A DNA stretch of 64,000 bases from contig NC_052507.1 in assembly GCF_014356525.2 (NCBI RefSeq), forward strand, positions 40,436,954 through 40,500,953, written 5' to 3'. This DNA is from Nilaparvata lugens. Its lineage: Eukaryota > Arthropoda > Insecta > Hemiptera > Delphacidae. The notes below the pieces were generated by a model. That model worked only from the letters and a program-made list of their open reading frames with translations, was not told the origin of the DNA and made no database searches. Positions 32,013-42,236 of this stretch are shown here, in pieces; within the stretch, counting starts at the first letter, position 1, and every line of letters starts with the position of its first letter. Position numbers and translations under genes: made by a program.

Positions 32013-32474
32013 CTAGTCAATGCTTGTCTTCATGAAAATTCCAACTATGAGTCCAAAAACAAATTGTTTACCAACTTGGAGGGATACAAGGGTAAACCCA
32101 GAAATAGAGTTATCTCTAAATATGGTCAGAGGAGCAGGCGTTTGGATAAGCGGCATCCTGCCAACCATAAGGCTAGAGTAGTCATGAATGAAATCCTGCC
32201 TATAATTGTTTGTTTTTTGGGTTTAGGGGCTTTGGAAACACCAGCTTTGATTGATTCTGGTGCTGTTAGATCTATTATTTCTTCTTCTGTTCTGGATCAA
32301 TTGTTAGCCAACGGTGACCACATTGTCTTCTCTGAAGAACATTTTGTCTGTACCACTGCAAATAAAAGCCCTCTTGTGTTGAGTAAGTCAGTCTCGATAA
32401 AAATCAGAATTGAAAACTTCACCTGGAATTTCAAATTTTTATTGCCGAAAATGTTGCCTTTCCTGTCATTCTAG
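32013..32474 (+). pseudogene. gypsy-2 protease (in gag frame; broken by one-base deletion)
   Basis: In frame with gag beyond the UGA. A basic linker (to about 32200) leads to Leu-Ile-Asp-Ser-Gly-Ala, the retropepsin active site (Asp codon 32253-32255). The frame stops at TAG 32472. The rest of the protease, with Ile-Leu-Gly-Cys-Asp-Phe, lies in the pol frame from 32441. Gypsy-1 has TTTTTAATT where gypsy-2 has TTTTTATT (about 32436-32443), so the simplest view is loss of one A. ATG 32064 inside the linker is an alternative start but unlikely, because the frame runs from gag. Confidence 0.8.
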
Positions 32475-35326
32475 GGTGTGATTTTATTAAGTTTTCCCAG
32501 CTGATTCCTAATCTTTTCAACAATTCCTATTTCTTTGGCTTCAAACCACGGATTAAATTCAACTTTGTCACGGAGTGGAGATCTTTGTTGTCACCACTGA
32601 TTGCATCTATTGGAGTCCTTGATAGTAACAGTCCCTTGTCCCAGGATGAGCAGTCTGGTTTAGATGAGGTTCTTGGTGATTTCCAGGATGTATTATCCAA
32701 GAGATTGGGTAAAACAAACTTGTTGGAGTATAAAATCCGTTTGACCTCAACTGAGCCTGTACGTCGCCCTCCATATCAGCTGAACCCAATCAAAAGGGAG
32801 ATTGTTGATCAAAAGGTAAAGAAAATGTTGGAGGAAGGAGTAATTGAGAAGGCTGTTTCCAATTATTCAAGTCCATGTTTTCTGGTACCCAAAGGAGATA
32901 AGAATGACTCAGACAGCGAATCATGGCGGTTAGTGGTGGATTATCGATTTCTAAACAAACGTATCTCGTTAGATTCTGTGCCTCTTCCTAACATTGAAAG
33001 TGCCTTTCACAACTTCAATGGAGCCAAATTCTTTTCTGTACTGGATTTAAATTCTGCTTATTATCAGGTTCCTCTGCATGAGTCCAGTAGGGACTACACA
33101 ACATTTTGTACCATGAGGGCAACCTACAGATTCTGTCGTGTGCCATTTGGACTGGCAGTTGGTTCACAAATTTTGTCCAGTGTTCTGGATGAATTGTTTG
33201 AAGAAGAGAAATATAAATTTGTTTTCCATTATCTCGACGATATTGTCATCTATTCAAAAGATTTTTCAGATCATTTGTCTCACATCCGGATTGTGCTATC
33301 AAAATTGCGGCAAGCTGGATTCACCGTTAATCCTGACAAGGCTAGCTTTGGGAAAACCCAAATTTCTTTTCTGGGTCACATAATGAACGAACATGGAGTA
33401 GCTGTGGATCCAAGCAGGACTACTAGTATTCGAGATTTCCCTCCTCCTAAAAATCAAAAAGGAGTTGCTCGGTTCATTGGGATGGTTGCATATTATCACA
33501 AGTTTATCCCTCATTTTGCTGAGATTGCTGCACCCCTCAATGCATTGAGGAAGAAAAATGTCAAATTTGAGTGGACTGATATTCATCAGGAGGCTTTTCT
33601 CAAACTTAAGAAGGCCATTGCCAACCCACCTGTACTACGAACTGCCGACTTCACCAAACAGTTTGTCTTGCAGACTGACGCCAGTTCAACAGCGATTGCA
33701 GCAATTCTATCGCAGGAAACAGATGGCATCCTCCAACCTATTGCATATGCATCCAAGAAGTTGACACCTAATGAGACACGTTACAGCACCTATGAATTGG
33801 AGTGTTTGGCCGCTATTTTTGGGATGGAGAAGTTCAAAGTCTACTTGCAACATGCCAAGTTTAAGTTGCTTACAGACAATTCTGCTCTGTCTTGGGTTCT
33901 CAACAACCCCAAAGGTGGTCGTATTGGTCGTTGGGTATTAAGAATTTTATCGTTTCAATTTGAAACAGTTCATGTTGCAGGAAAATCAAATGTCTGTGCT
34001 GATTCTTTGTCTCGCATGTTTCAAGATGAGGAGGAACCTCTTGATTTGTCTCCTTCGGCTCAGGAAATAGAACCTCTCTTTTGTTTTGTTAACAATTTGA
34101 AACTGTCGGATTTTCCCCTTGTCTTTTCTGAAATCAAACATCATCAGGAGAATGATGCATTTTGTAAAGAGGTAATCGACAAGATAATCAACAATGAAGA
34201 CCAATTTCCTTATTCATTGAGTAAGGGTGTACTTGTTGTCAAATCACGGAACTCTGATGACAAAAAGGTGGTAGTACCCAGGATTTTAATACCCCTGGTT
34301 TTCAAATACTTCCATGAAAGTGCTCTAGGTGGGCATTTAGGAATTTTCAAAACCACAAACAAGGTTCTTGAAAAATTTTTCTGGCCTGGGGTCAGAAATG
34401 ACATTTGTCGCTTGGTGAAATCATGTCATGTGTGTGAGAAAAGCAAACCTGCTAGACAACACAATTTTGGGTTCCTCTCATCCAAGGTGGTCACAAAACC
34501 TCTGGAACGATTTTATTGTGATCTGGTGGGTCCTCTAATTAGAACTCCTGAGGGTTATACTCAAATCTTGTCTTGTGTAGACTCCTTCAGCAAATTTTGT
34601 TGGTTAATACCATTGAGGAAGGGAAATACTGCCTCTATTGTTAAAGCATTGAAAGGAATATTCTTGAATTTCTCAGTTCCCAAAAGTCTGGTTACTGACA
34701 ACGCACCAGCATTCACCTCTAATGCTTTCAAGAACTTCTGTTTTCAGCTGGGCATCCAACAGGTCACTACTTCACCATATTACCCTGCCCCTAACATGTC
34801 CGAACGGGTAAATCGAAACCTGAAGAGTGCTTTGATAGCTTTCCATGCGGAGGCTCAACACAAATGGAGTGATAGTCTAGAGTGGTTAAGCCTAGCTTTC
34901 AACTTAGCTGAACATGAAAGTACCGGGTGCACACCATTCTCTCTCATGTTTCGACATGCTCCCAATCATCCCTTGACCAATGCGTGGGGAATCGACGAAA
35001 TACTTCCTGAAACCGTGGAGCCTGGCACCTTGCAGATCTGGCGTAAAGCGCGGAAAAATTTGTTGAAAGCGCATACCCGAATGGCAGAGCAATACAACAA
35101 ACGTCGAGTAGCAGTCCCATTTCAGATAGGTGATTTAGTGCTCGTGCAATCACATGTTCTGTCTAGTGCTGCTAACAGAGTGATGAGTAAGCTTAGTTAT
35201 CGGTTCAAAGGACCATATCTGATTAAGAAGTTTTTGACACCAGTTACTGCAGCTTTGCATGATCCTGAAACAGGAGTCTATATGCAGAAAGCACATGTAT
35301 CTCAACTAAAGAAGTACACTGAATAA
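32441..35326 (+). CDS. gypsy-2 pol: protease end, RT, RNase H, integrase
   Basis: The frame is open from 32441; the first internal ATG is 32585 (913 codons, numbering from there). RT: Arg-Pro-Pro-Tyr-Gln-Leu-Asn-Pro, Trp-Arg-Leu-Val-Val-Asp-Tyr-Arg, Val-Leu-Asp-Leu-Asn-Ser-Ala-Tyr, and the catalytic Tyr-Leu-Asp-Asp at 216-219. RNase H: Gln-Thr-Asp-Ala-Ser-Ser with Asp365, then Tyr-Ser-Thr-Tyr-Glu-Leu-Glu. Integrase: His577, His near 584, Cys614, Cys617 (zinc finger), Asp646, Asp705 and Glu740, a proper D,D(35)E. The C-terminal basic domain ends with Lys-Ala-His-Val-Ser-Gln-Leu-Lys. All catalytic residues are kept. It is normally made as a gag-pol fusion; in this copy the frameshift blocks that. 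Confidence 0.94.
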   Translation: MAENVAFPVILGCDFIKFSQLIPNLFNNSYFFGFKPRIKFNFVTEWRSLLSPLIASIGVLDSNSPLSQDEQSGLDEVLGDFQDVLSKRLGKTNLLEYKIRLTSTEPVRRPPYQLNPIKREIVDQKVKKMLEEGVIEKAVSNYSSPCFLVPKGDKNDSDSESWRLVVDYRFLNKRISLDSVPLPNIESAFHNFNGAKFFSVLDLNSAYYQVPLHESSRDYTTFCTMRATYRFCRVPFGLAVGSQILSSVLDELFEEEKYKFVFHYLDDIVIYSKDFSDHLSHIRIVLSKLRQAGFTVNPDKASFGKTQISFLGHIMNEHGVAVDPSRTTSIRDFPPPKNQKGVARFIGMVAYYHKFIPHFAEIAAPLNALRKKNVKFEWTDIHQEAFLKLKKAIANPPVLRTADFTKQFVLQTDASSTAIAAILSQETDGILQPIAYASKKLTPNETRYSTYELECLAAIFGMEKFKVYLQHAKFKLLTDNSALSWVLNNPKGGRIGRWVLRILSFQFETVHVAGKSNVCADSLSRMFQDEEEPLDLSPSAQEIEPLFCFVNNLKLSDFPLVFSEIKHHQENDAFCKEVIDKIINNEDQFPYSLSKGVLVVKSRNSDDKKVVVPRILIPLVFKYFHESALGGHLGIFKTTNKVLEKFFWPGVRNDICRLVKSCHVCEKSKPARQHNFGFLSSKVVTKPLERFYCDLVGPLIRTPEGYTQILSCVDSFSKFCWLIPLRKGNTASIVKALKGIFLNFSVPKSLVTDNAPAFTSNAFKNFCFQLGIQQVTTSPYYPAPNMSERVNRNLKSALIAFHAEAQHKWSDSLEWLSLAFNLAEHESTGCTPFSLMFRHAPNHPLTNAWGIDEILPETVEPGTLQIWRKARKNLLKAHTRMAEQYNKRRVAVPFQIGDLVLVQSHVLSSAANRVMSKLSYRFKGPYLIKKFLTPVTAALHDPETGVYMQKAHVSQLKKYTE

Positions 35327-37107
35327 CTTGTTTCTTATCCGTGAGGGGAAACTTGTTCAGTAGAGCTGACTTGTCTTCTTTCTATTCATGTCAACTTTTG
35401 ACATTACTGTATCTGGACAGCATCTAATACAGTGAATACTTTGTTTTTTCCATTTGGAAAATTCTTGTGTAATGGGAATATGGTAATTAATAGATGATCG
35501 CGACATCTTTACTGCCCTCCTATTCTAATAAATACTTGTATATATGGGTATTAGCTTATTCTTTAAGCTGTTGGTCTGACGATGTGGTTGTGTACTACAT
35601 TTTCATTGTTGTGTTATGAGTAAGGAATTTGTTTCCTGTGGACATTGACTTTGAGGTATAAAGTCTTGGAAGAATTTGGTGTATTGTTTGTGTTAATAAC
35701 TATATTTCACGAAAATTTGAGCTAGGTCCTATTGTCTTCATGGATTTGTAATTTTGTTGTTGTAGTCAATGACTTGATGTACTGCAGTATGTGCTCTTGT
35801 GCTATTTAGTAATTATTTGGTATGTCTTTGTATAATTGGTGAGTTTTACACCACAAGGCTCTGAAAGTTGTTAACTTGTGGACTGTATATAAAAGTAGTG
35901 TTGACATTGTACACGGGAACAAAGTGAATTGTTCTATTTTTCTAATAAAATTGTTTTGATTTCATATTAGACTTAGGCATTTTGGATATTTGAAGTTATG
36001 ATAGTAGAACTATCTTTATTCCTTAGTTAGTCTGCCAACAGAGTCATCTGTGAATTCAAGTTGGTTAGGTATGTGAACTTTGTCTTAGGTAGTTGTACCT
36101 TTGGAAATTACCATAGGTCAAGTTAAACCCTTTTCAGTTATTGTTGGTTTTGTCTTATTCTAGAATCAAGAACAGCAGAGTATGCTAACGATGTTATTTT
36201 TCTTGTGGTGTTTATCTCTTGGAAGCTTGTGTAGATTTTCTCAACCCCTAGTGTGCGAATGGAGCTGCTCACTTCTTTTAAAATCTTCTGCTTCAAGTTG
36301 AGTTGATGGCGGTGAGAACCGGTGCTCACTCAGTCATTGCTTGACTTGTTAGGTAAAGCTAGATTGGTTCAGGGTTTCCAACTGTTTGTTGTCATATTTA
36401 AAATTGATTAATCAAAAATCTTCAAACCAGACTAACGTCTTTTATTATTGATCTCTGTCTTAATTATTTCTTTGGTGAGTAAACTGATTGACAGGCTGGC
36501 CACCTGGAAGGTCAGGATTCTCACAAATTCTCCTTTTAAGTAGTTGTATTCCTTTGGGAACTTCGTCCTATTCCACATGGTTTATTTGAAGTTTTGCTTC
36601 CTTTGTTTTGTCAACTTGACATGGTTTTACTTTTACAATCATTCCACTTTGTTTTGCTTTTGCAATTATTCCTTTACCTCTTCCAAATATTTTGCTTTCA
36701 GCACCTTTCTTCATGATTTAAACTTTTCGAATTTTATCCAGTATTTTGGAAACTTTGGATCCCATGATCTGGTATCCTGTGGAATCCTATTTGCATCCTG
36801 TCACTCTTCCACATGGGTTGGGATAGTCTCAACATTTTGTCCTCGTGATTATGTTGTACATAAATGCGTAATATATGAATAGTATGTAAGCTTAGTCATA
36901 TATCTCTTGACAAGTAATGCACTTGGGGAATGCTTTTCATTTCTTTGTCTTAATACTAGGTAGGAACCAATTTATTAGTTTGTTGCAGCACATGAAACGG
37001 TGGGTTATTTGACTTGATTTACCACAAACTTAGGTTATTTTTTTTCTAGTTAGTTACCCTGGGATGGTGATTTTCCCTGGTGTTTCACACCAAAACGAGG
37101 GGGTGAA
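35327..37107 (+). other. gypsy-2 3' region without a recognisable gene
   Basis: 1.78 kb between pol and the 3' LTR. Many tiny frames and one T-rich 112-codon frame (36544-36882) rich in Phe, Cys and Ser, with no signal-peptide-plus-anchor layout I would call envelope. The last 12 bases (37096-37107, GAGGGGGTGAA-like) are purine-rich and act as polypurine tract. Confidence 0.65.
37096..37107 (+). promoter_or_regulatory. gypsy-2 polypurine tract
   Basis: Purine-rich run (GAGGGGGTGAA) directly in front of the 3' LTR TG. Expected primer site for plus-strand synthesis. Confidence 0.75.
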
Positions 37108-39250
37108 TGTAATGGTCCCATTACAAGGTAGTTGATTTATTTAAAGTTCCCGCTGAAGCCATCTGGTTTTTCTCCCTTTTACTCTTTGTGGGAAATTTTC
37201 TTTAATTTGTTGCCAGTCTGCCTTGCCGACTGCTTTGGTTGGTAGTTGAGGTTTCGCTCCAACTAAATTAACCTATCAAATCCTTTGTTTCAACTGTTTT
37301 CTTGCCCATCATTTGATTGGTAAATAAATTCCCTTTTACTGCTTTAATCCAATAAAGTTTGGTTTAACAAAGTTGTAGAGGGCGCTGGCTGTCTCCCTTC
37401 CAGGCGTCTAGAAGCTCTGCTCCTTGTTTAGGCTTCTGTTTTGGCTTGTTTTTTTGAATTCTAACCAATGTAGCTATGTTGTGTTGTTTAAGAACAGTTT
37501 TTCTTTCTTTTAGCATTTAAATTTTTGGCATTTTAACATGCCTATTTCTTTTACCTAATTATCTCGTTCACCTAGCTATTAATTGATGTCTCATTTGAGT
37601 AAATTCACCTTTTGGCAAACGTTTGACGCTTGACCAAGCCAAGCTAACCAAACGCGTCTGTTACTTGTTTATTAAATCCGCAAAAGGTATGTACTAGCAT
37701 AAGTATTTAATTATTATTTGTAATAATTATACCAAAATGGGAACATTGATTTCCATAGACTCAAAACAAGTAGTAATAAGAAGTAATAAGGTACTCATAA
37801 TAAGTAGTAATAAGGTTGCATCTTCTATGTACGACAGGTTAGATTGTAAGTTTGCTGGTTAGATCGTGTAATTAAGTGATCCTATGGATTCTCTGGACGA
37901 GAATAACAAATTTACTACTAGAATAGGAAGTCAGGATGCAGAAATATTACTTTGTTTTCTGTTAAACGTTATTTCATTTAAACATCGATAATTACTTCTG
38001 TTCAAAGTGGGGAGAGCTAATCTCCATAAATTTCAGATGACAATTATTCCAATAGTTATGTTAATAAAGAAATATTATAATTTTGATATTCCACTATTAT
38101 TTGCCGTAGTACTAGTTGATTATAATTCAAGAGTGGCCAATACATAGCATGTAGGCTCCATGCTTAAGATAGAAATAACCGAAATGATTGTTATACAGTA
38201 GGTTAGGTGCGCAAAGCATAGATTTGTTGCATAATTCGAAACTCTTTTTTGAACTCCTTAAAATTATTCCAATTGAAAATATTTGTTTTTGAATTCCTAT
38301 TGTTAGAGGAGTAGAAACTATTGTAGATTGTTTATTATTTTAAGCGGTCCACGACATGGGGATTCACGATCTCGGCGTACTGTCCGACACTCCACGAGCT
38401 GGGCGACATTCTGATTCTGACGTCACGGACGATCTGTTGGACCACGGCTGTACAATGGCATAACCATCTAATTTTGCCGAATGCTGTTGAACTACCAGAG
38501 TTTGTTACTCCCAATTGGAAAGTTCGCCGAATCGAGGTAACACATCTCCAATTTTTCTACCAACCTGGAACAATCGGCGAATAGTGGGGGAAGTTATTCG
38601 TTTATCCTTGTCAGGTTGGGAATATAATAGTTTGTTCTCGATAATGAATTATTGTATTCCTTTCACTGTCCGTGTTGAGTCGGAAATGATCGAGCAGTGT
38701 ATTTGAGGAACACTTGACCGCAACACTACTGGGGTGATGTTAGATGAACGTACTGGACTGCAACCTAATCAGAGATTCACGGATTTGTATTTGAATCTTA
38801 GGTAATCCAAGTATCCCTTGAATAGTAATTTCTTTTATCTTTTATTTTTGAACTTGCATTAATTTTTTTTTATTGGATATTGAGTAATACTTGGGTGGAC
38901 TTGCTTATTATCTGTTTTGGATTATTTTCCTTGTATTCAAGATCAATGTTGCTCTTTTGGGGATTTCAGGTACGTACTGGGTATCCTTGGATCGCCTAGA
39001 TTCTTTCCTTTTGAGATTGTCATTTTCAGGTTTTGAAACTTATTAAGTAGTGGTCAACGACTGTTGAAAATCATGTATTGCCTTGTTCTTGATAATTTTT
39101 TTTAATATATTGGTAATTTATCCACCAAATGAGCGTCAGTGAATTTTAGATTGATTAGACCCCTTTCCCTAGGTTAGAAGTGGTCGGGCTGGATTCTTTC
39201 AAGTGATGAATCAATAACACTGTTCACACAAACGTTTCTTAAGTGTGACA
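37108..39250 (+). repeat. gypsy-2 3' LTR
   Basis: Pairs with 27490-29632. I counted roughly twenty differences in 2.14 kb, most in the last 500 bp. It is followed by AGTT, the second copy of the target duplication. Confidence 0.95.
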
Positions 39251-39253
39251 AGT

Positions 39254-39254
<1 letters not shown>

Positions 39255-39319
<65 letters not shown>
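39255..39319. repeat. (TA)n microsatellite at the gypsy-2 insertion site
   Basis: About 32 TA units with one slip. A shorter TATATATATA run sits on the other side of gypsy-2 (27470-27479), so the element landed in a TA tract. Confidence 0.95.
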
Positions 39320-39322
<3 letters not shown>

Positions 39323-39329
39323 ACAAAAG

Positions 39330-40052
39330 TTATTGTGTTGGCATCGGGAACAATTTTGTTACCGGCCTTTTCAAACGACTATTTTTCCACCACACAAGTG
39401 CAACTCGCACTTGTCTCCCAGCTCCAGGGAAAATCTCTTCTACAATACCAATAGGCCACTGCAACGGTGGTAAGTTAGGCTGGTCGACAATTACTACGGT
39501 ACCAATGGTGATAGGGGGCAACGAGTTAGTCCATTTTTTCTGTGTTTGTAACTCATGTAAATATTCCACTCTCCACCTGTTCCAGAATGATTGCACTAAC
39601 TGATCAATTAGTTCATGTCGTGTGCGACGATTTACTGGAATATCAGTTACATCTCTCATAGGGAATGCTTTCAATGGCGTCAAGTTCAAAAAATAAGCAG
39701 GTGTCTGTGTGAGAGGTTCGCGCGGATCTTCACTTACTGGACAAAATGGCCTGGAATTCAAGACGGCCTCAACTTGCACTAACACTGTATTCAACTCTTC
39801 ATAAGTGAGTAGTTGAGTACCGATCACTTGGAACAAATGCGATTTGACGGATTTCACATTGGCTTCCCAAATTCCACCAAAATGGGGAGAGCCTGGAGGG
39901 ATAAACTTCCAATCTATACGATACTCCACCAATTCTTTCATGAGAGAGTTTTGAAATTCAGTCGAATTTAATAAGTGCAATAATTTTTGTAACTGTTCAT
40001 AGGCACCGACAAAATTTGTGCGACAGTCAGAGTACATAACCTTACAAGGGCC
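39330..40052 (-). pseudogene. BEL integrase, C-terminal two-thirds and DUF5641-like end
   Basis: 235 codons from 40037. Tyr-Ser-Asp (second catalytic Asp) with Thr-Asn-Phe-Val-Gly-Ala, Ser-Pro-His-Phe-Gly-Gly-Ile-Trp-Glu (third catalytic residue), Leu-Asn-Ser-Arg-Pro, then the basic C-terminal region (Trp-Arg-Val-Glu-Tyr-Leu, Gln-Trp-Pro-Ile-Gly) typical of Pao/BEL. An in-frame TAA at 40053-40055 separates it from the upstream integrase start. The catalytic triad appears complete across the two pieces. Confidence 0.9.
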
Positions 40053-40569
40053 TTAACTTGAAAGGAAATGGCAAAATGCTGATAAAAACATAGCTGTTGA
40101 TAGATCTGAAACCAATTCAATATGAACAGACTGATTAGGATTCTCAGAGAAAAAGAACGAATCACTACCAGGTTGCCATTTCAAACCAGGGACAGCTAAA
40201 AGATTTCCCAAATCGAAATCTTTGGACACAGTCGATTTTTCATTTTCGGAGAAATTCATCATCAATTCATGTGAGTTGGAGCTCCATTTTGTAAGTTCAA
40301 ACCTCCCTCTATTGAACAATTCTTTGGCTTGACTACAAAGTCGATTTGCTTCACTTAAAGAAGACATGCTTGTCACAAAATCGTCCATAAACATTGCCCC
40401 AGGAAGATGAGCTTTAGCATCAGGGAAACTTTCTCCCTCCTCTTGAATTAGTTGATGAACAGTTCTGAGAGCTAGAAACGGTGACTGACTCAAACCGAAG
40501 ACGACAGTTTTTAATTCAAAAATTTGTATGGGATCATTAGACAAAAATCTCCATAACAAACGCTGAAAT
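40053..40569 (-). pseudogene. BEL RT fragment joined to integrase start
   Basis: 168 codons. It begins inside RT (Leu-Trp-Arg-Phe-Leu-Ser-Asn-Asp-Pro-Ile-Gln, Leu-Lys-Thr-Val-Val-Phe-Gly-Leu, Phe-Met-Asp-Asp-Phe as the catalytic Asp-Asp). It passes Gly-Leu-Lys-Trp-Gln-Pro, and within about ten residues turns into integrase (His-Ile-Glu-Leu-Val-Ser-Asp-Leu-Ser-Thr, the first catalytic Asp). The rest of RT, all of RNase H and the integrase zinc domain are missing, and the join (near 40130) keeps the frame. Confidence 0.85.
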
Positions 40570-41329
40570 TTTCAACATGATTCATCGACAAGAATCTAGC
40601 ATCAGATACATCTTCACTACGTAAGCGTTTCAAGGCTGTAATAGAACTACAGAATTGATCCAATATTGAAACTAAACCAGCACGAGACTCAGATCTTAGA
40701 CTATTGAATTCGGAAATTTGTTTCAAATAAGCATTAGTCTGAGAGCGGGGATCATCAAACCAACGATTGCCAAATAACTTCATAATTATTAGCAATGGGG
40801 GGCAAATGACGAGCAACATAAGCAGCATCTCCTTTCAGCTTACTTATAGGATTTTGCACCTTGTGCAAAAATGCAATCTGAAATCGATTTCATATCATGG
40901 ATCATGCATTTGAACATTTCATAAAATACAGACCATTTCGACTGATCTCTGTCAAACACAGGAATTTCGATTTTCGGTAAAAGATTAAAATCATTGGTCA
41001 TTGCAGGTTGAATAGGGTTCGATGCAGGTACGACTTCACTACGTTTATTCAATTCCCTAGCAACAGTCTCTATATATTCATATTTCGATATGTGAATTAC
41101 TAAATTGAGTTACAAATGCGGGATCATTTTCCATTTCAAGTTCCTGTATTTCCAACTCAGTGGCCTCATATTGGTTAATACTTGTTAAAGTGGAACTATA
41201 AAGAATTAGAAACTGCTTAGCACTTGCTTCTTCTTTCAACGCACTTTTAGACAAATCATAAGTACGTTGAATTCGTGTAAAATATTGTTCAAGTTTAGCT
41301 CGTTTAAGCTTCAACTTTCTGTCACTCAT
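40570..41329 (-). pseudogene. BEL gag (DUF1759-type), broken
   Basis: Starts at the ATG near 41329 (Met-Ser-Asp-Arg-Lys-Leu-Lys-Leu-Lys-Arg), a usual BEL gag opening, with a helical region rich in Glu/Gln. 41052-40840 has Leu-Pro-Lys-Ile-Glu-Ile-Pro-Val-Phe-Asp and Trp-Ser-Val-Phe-Tyr-Glu-Met-Phe, the DUF1759 signature. 40828 to about 40579 has the following helical part. Stops near 41078 and frame changes near 40835 break it. The end runs straight into RT sequence, so gag C-terminus and protease are deleted. Confidence 0.85.
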
Positions 41330-41689
41330 GATTGGATAATATTTAATTATTTTCATTAATTATAATGGGATTACGATAACAAGAATGAATGATTTCGAAC
41401 GAGAACGGAATGATAATCATAGAACAACGATTGTACAGAGAAATCATAAATACAAAGTAGGAATAAGCGATAATTTTATCTGCAGTGCTGAACAATGAGT
41501 TTCTGTTGAGCAAGCAGATAAGCACTGCTGCTTTGCAAGCAGTTACAACTCAAATGCACAGTACTGTCTGCGACACAATGACTGGCATAATAACGATAAA
41601 TATTTCGAAATCAATTCTACGATGCAAATTGAATTGAATATATTGAAAAATGAATGCCAAAACAAATTTAATGTTTTTCACAAGATAAA

Positions 41690-42236
41690 TGAGACGAAAG
41701 GTGGACAGTTGGATAGGATAGATGAGAGGAAAAGATAGGTGAAATAATGCAAACCGATTTATCCGAAATGCGATTGTTACAGTTGGTTCCTAGTTCCTTC
41801 CTGTTTCCCGGTTCTAAGATGAAGTTTACTGTCTGGATATGACTTGACTATTAGTCTAGACAATAGTCTATGACTTGACTATTGATAAAAACAAAACTAA
41901 AATTTGAGTTCTGGCATTCACTTTTCACTAATACGAAAGGTGAATAACTTTTCATGTAGAACGAAAATACAATATTTATGTACACAAATAAATGTATTGG
42001 CCGAATTTCCTATAATATTAAATGACACGAATATTTAGGCAGATTCAGGACGGATTCCCTGAATCTTAAAGCCTCGAGAGCGAGTAGATAGCTGTACGAA
42101 AGCTAAATTCACACTGACTGGCAAATTATCCAGTGCGTGGAACGATAAATTGATGAGTAATATTATAAAATTATAGAACTCTCCTGCCATCTAGCGGTCA
42201 ATGAGCGAATGAATACAATTTCAAATGGCCTCAACA
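41690..42236 (-). repeat. BEL 5' LTR
   Basis: Direct repeat of 26895-27410, in the same orientation. It ends CAACA at 42236 on the + strand. Similarity to the other copy is high apart from small indels. Confidence 0.85.

Larger units (their letters stand above)
27490..39250 (+). mobile_element. gypsy-2, young Gypsy-type LTR retrotransposon
   Basis: 11.76 kb with two 2,143-bp LTRs starting TG and ending CA, about 99% alike, and AGTT on both sides (27486-27489, 39251-39254). The target is an AT-microsatellite in BEL 3' sequence. Order: 5' LTR, 625-bp leader, gag, protease, RT, RNase H, integrase, 1.78-kb 3' region, polypurine tract, 3' LTR. Gag and pol are long and open; the two interruptions are UGA CUAG after gag and a one-base frameshift in protease. 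It shares gag and pol style with gypsy-1 but is far less decayed. Confidence 0.95.
26895..42236 (-). mobile_element. BEL/Pao LTR retrotransposon (internally deleted), interrupted by gypsy-2
   Basis: Direct repeats 26895-27410 and 41690-42236 are the LTRs; coding remains 41329-39330 are on the minus strand. On that strand a run of 15 G (27425-27411) lies exactly before the 3' LTR start TGTTGAGG, an ideal polypurine tract. Gypsy-2 (27490-39250) sits between this tract and the BEL integrase. Gag, RT and integrase are present, but protease, the RT N-terminal half and RNase H are gone. Flanking target duplication was not found. Confidence 0.88.

Noticed and set aside
32436..32443. Programmed -1 frameshift site in gypsy-2 protease
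   Set aside because: A TTT TTA is close to a slippery site, but the gypsy-1 comparison shows a missing base in the middle of the protease domain.
36544..36882. 112-codon hydrophobic ORF after gypsy-2 pol as an envelope gene
   Set aside because: It is T-rich with scattered Phe/Cys and lacks a signal, furin site and anchor order; too short.
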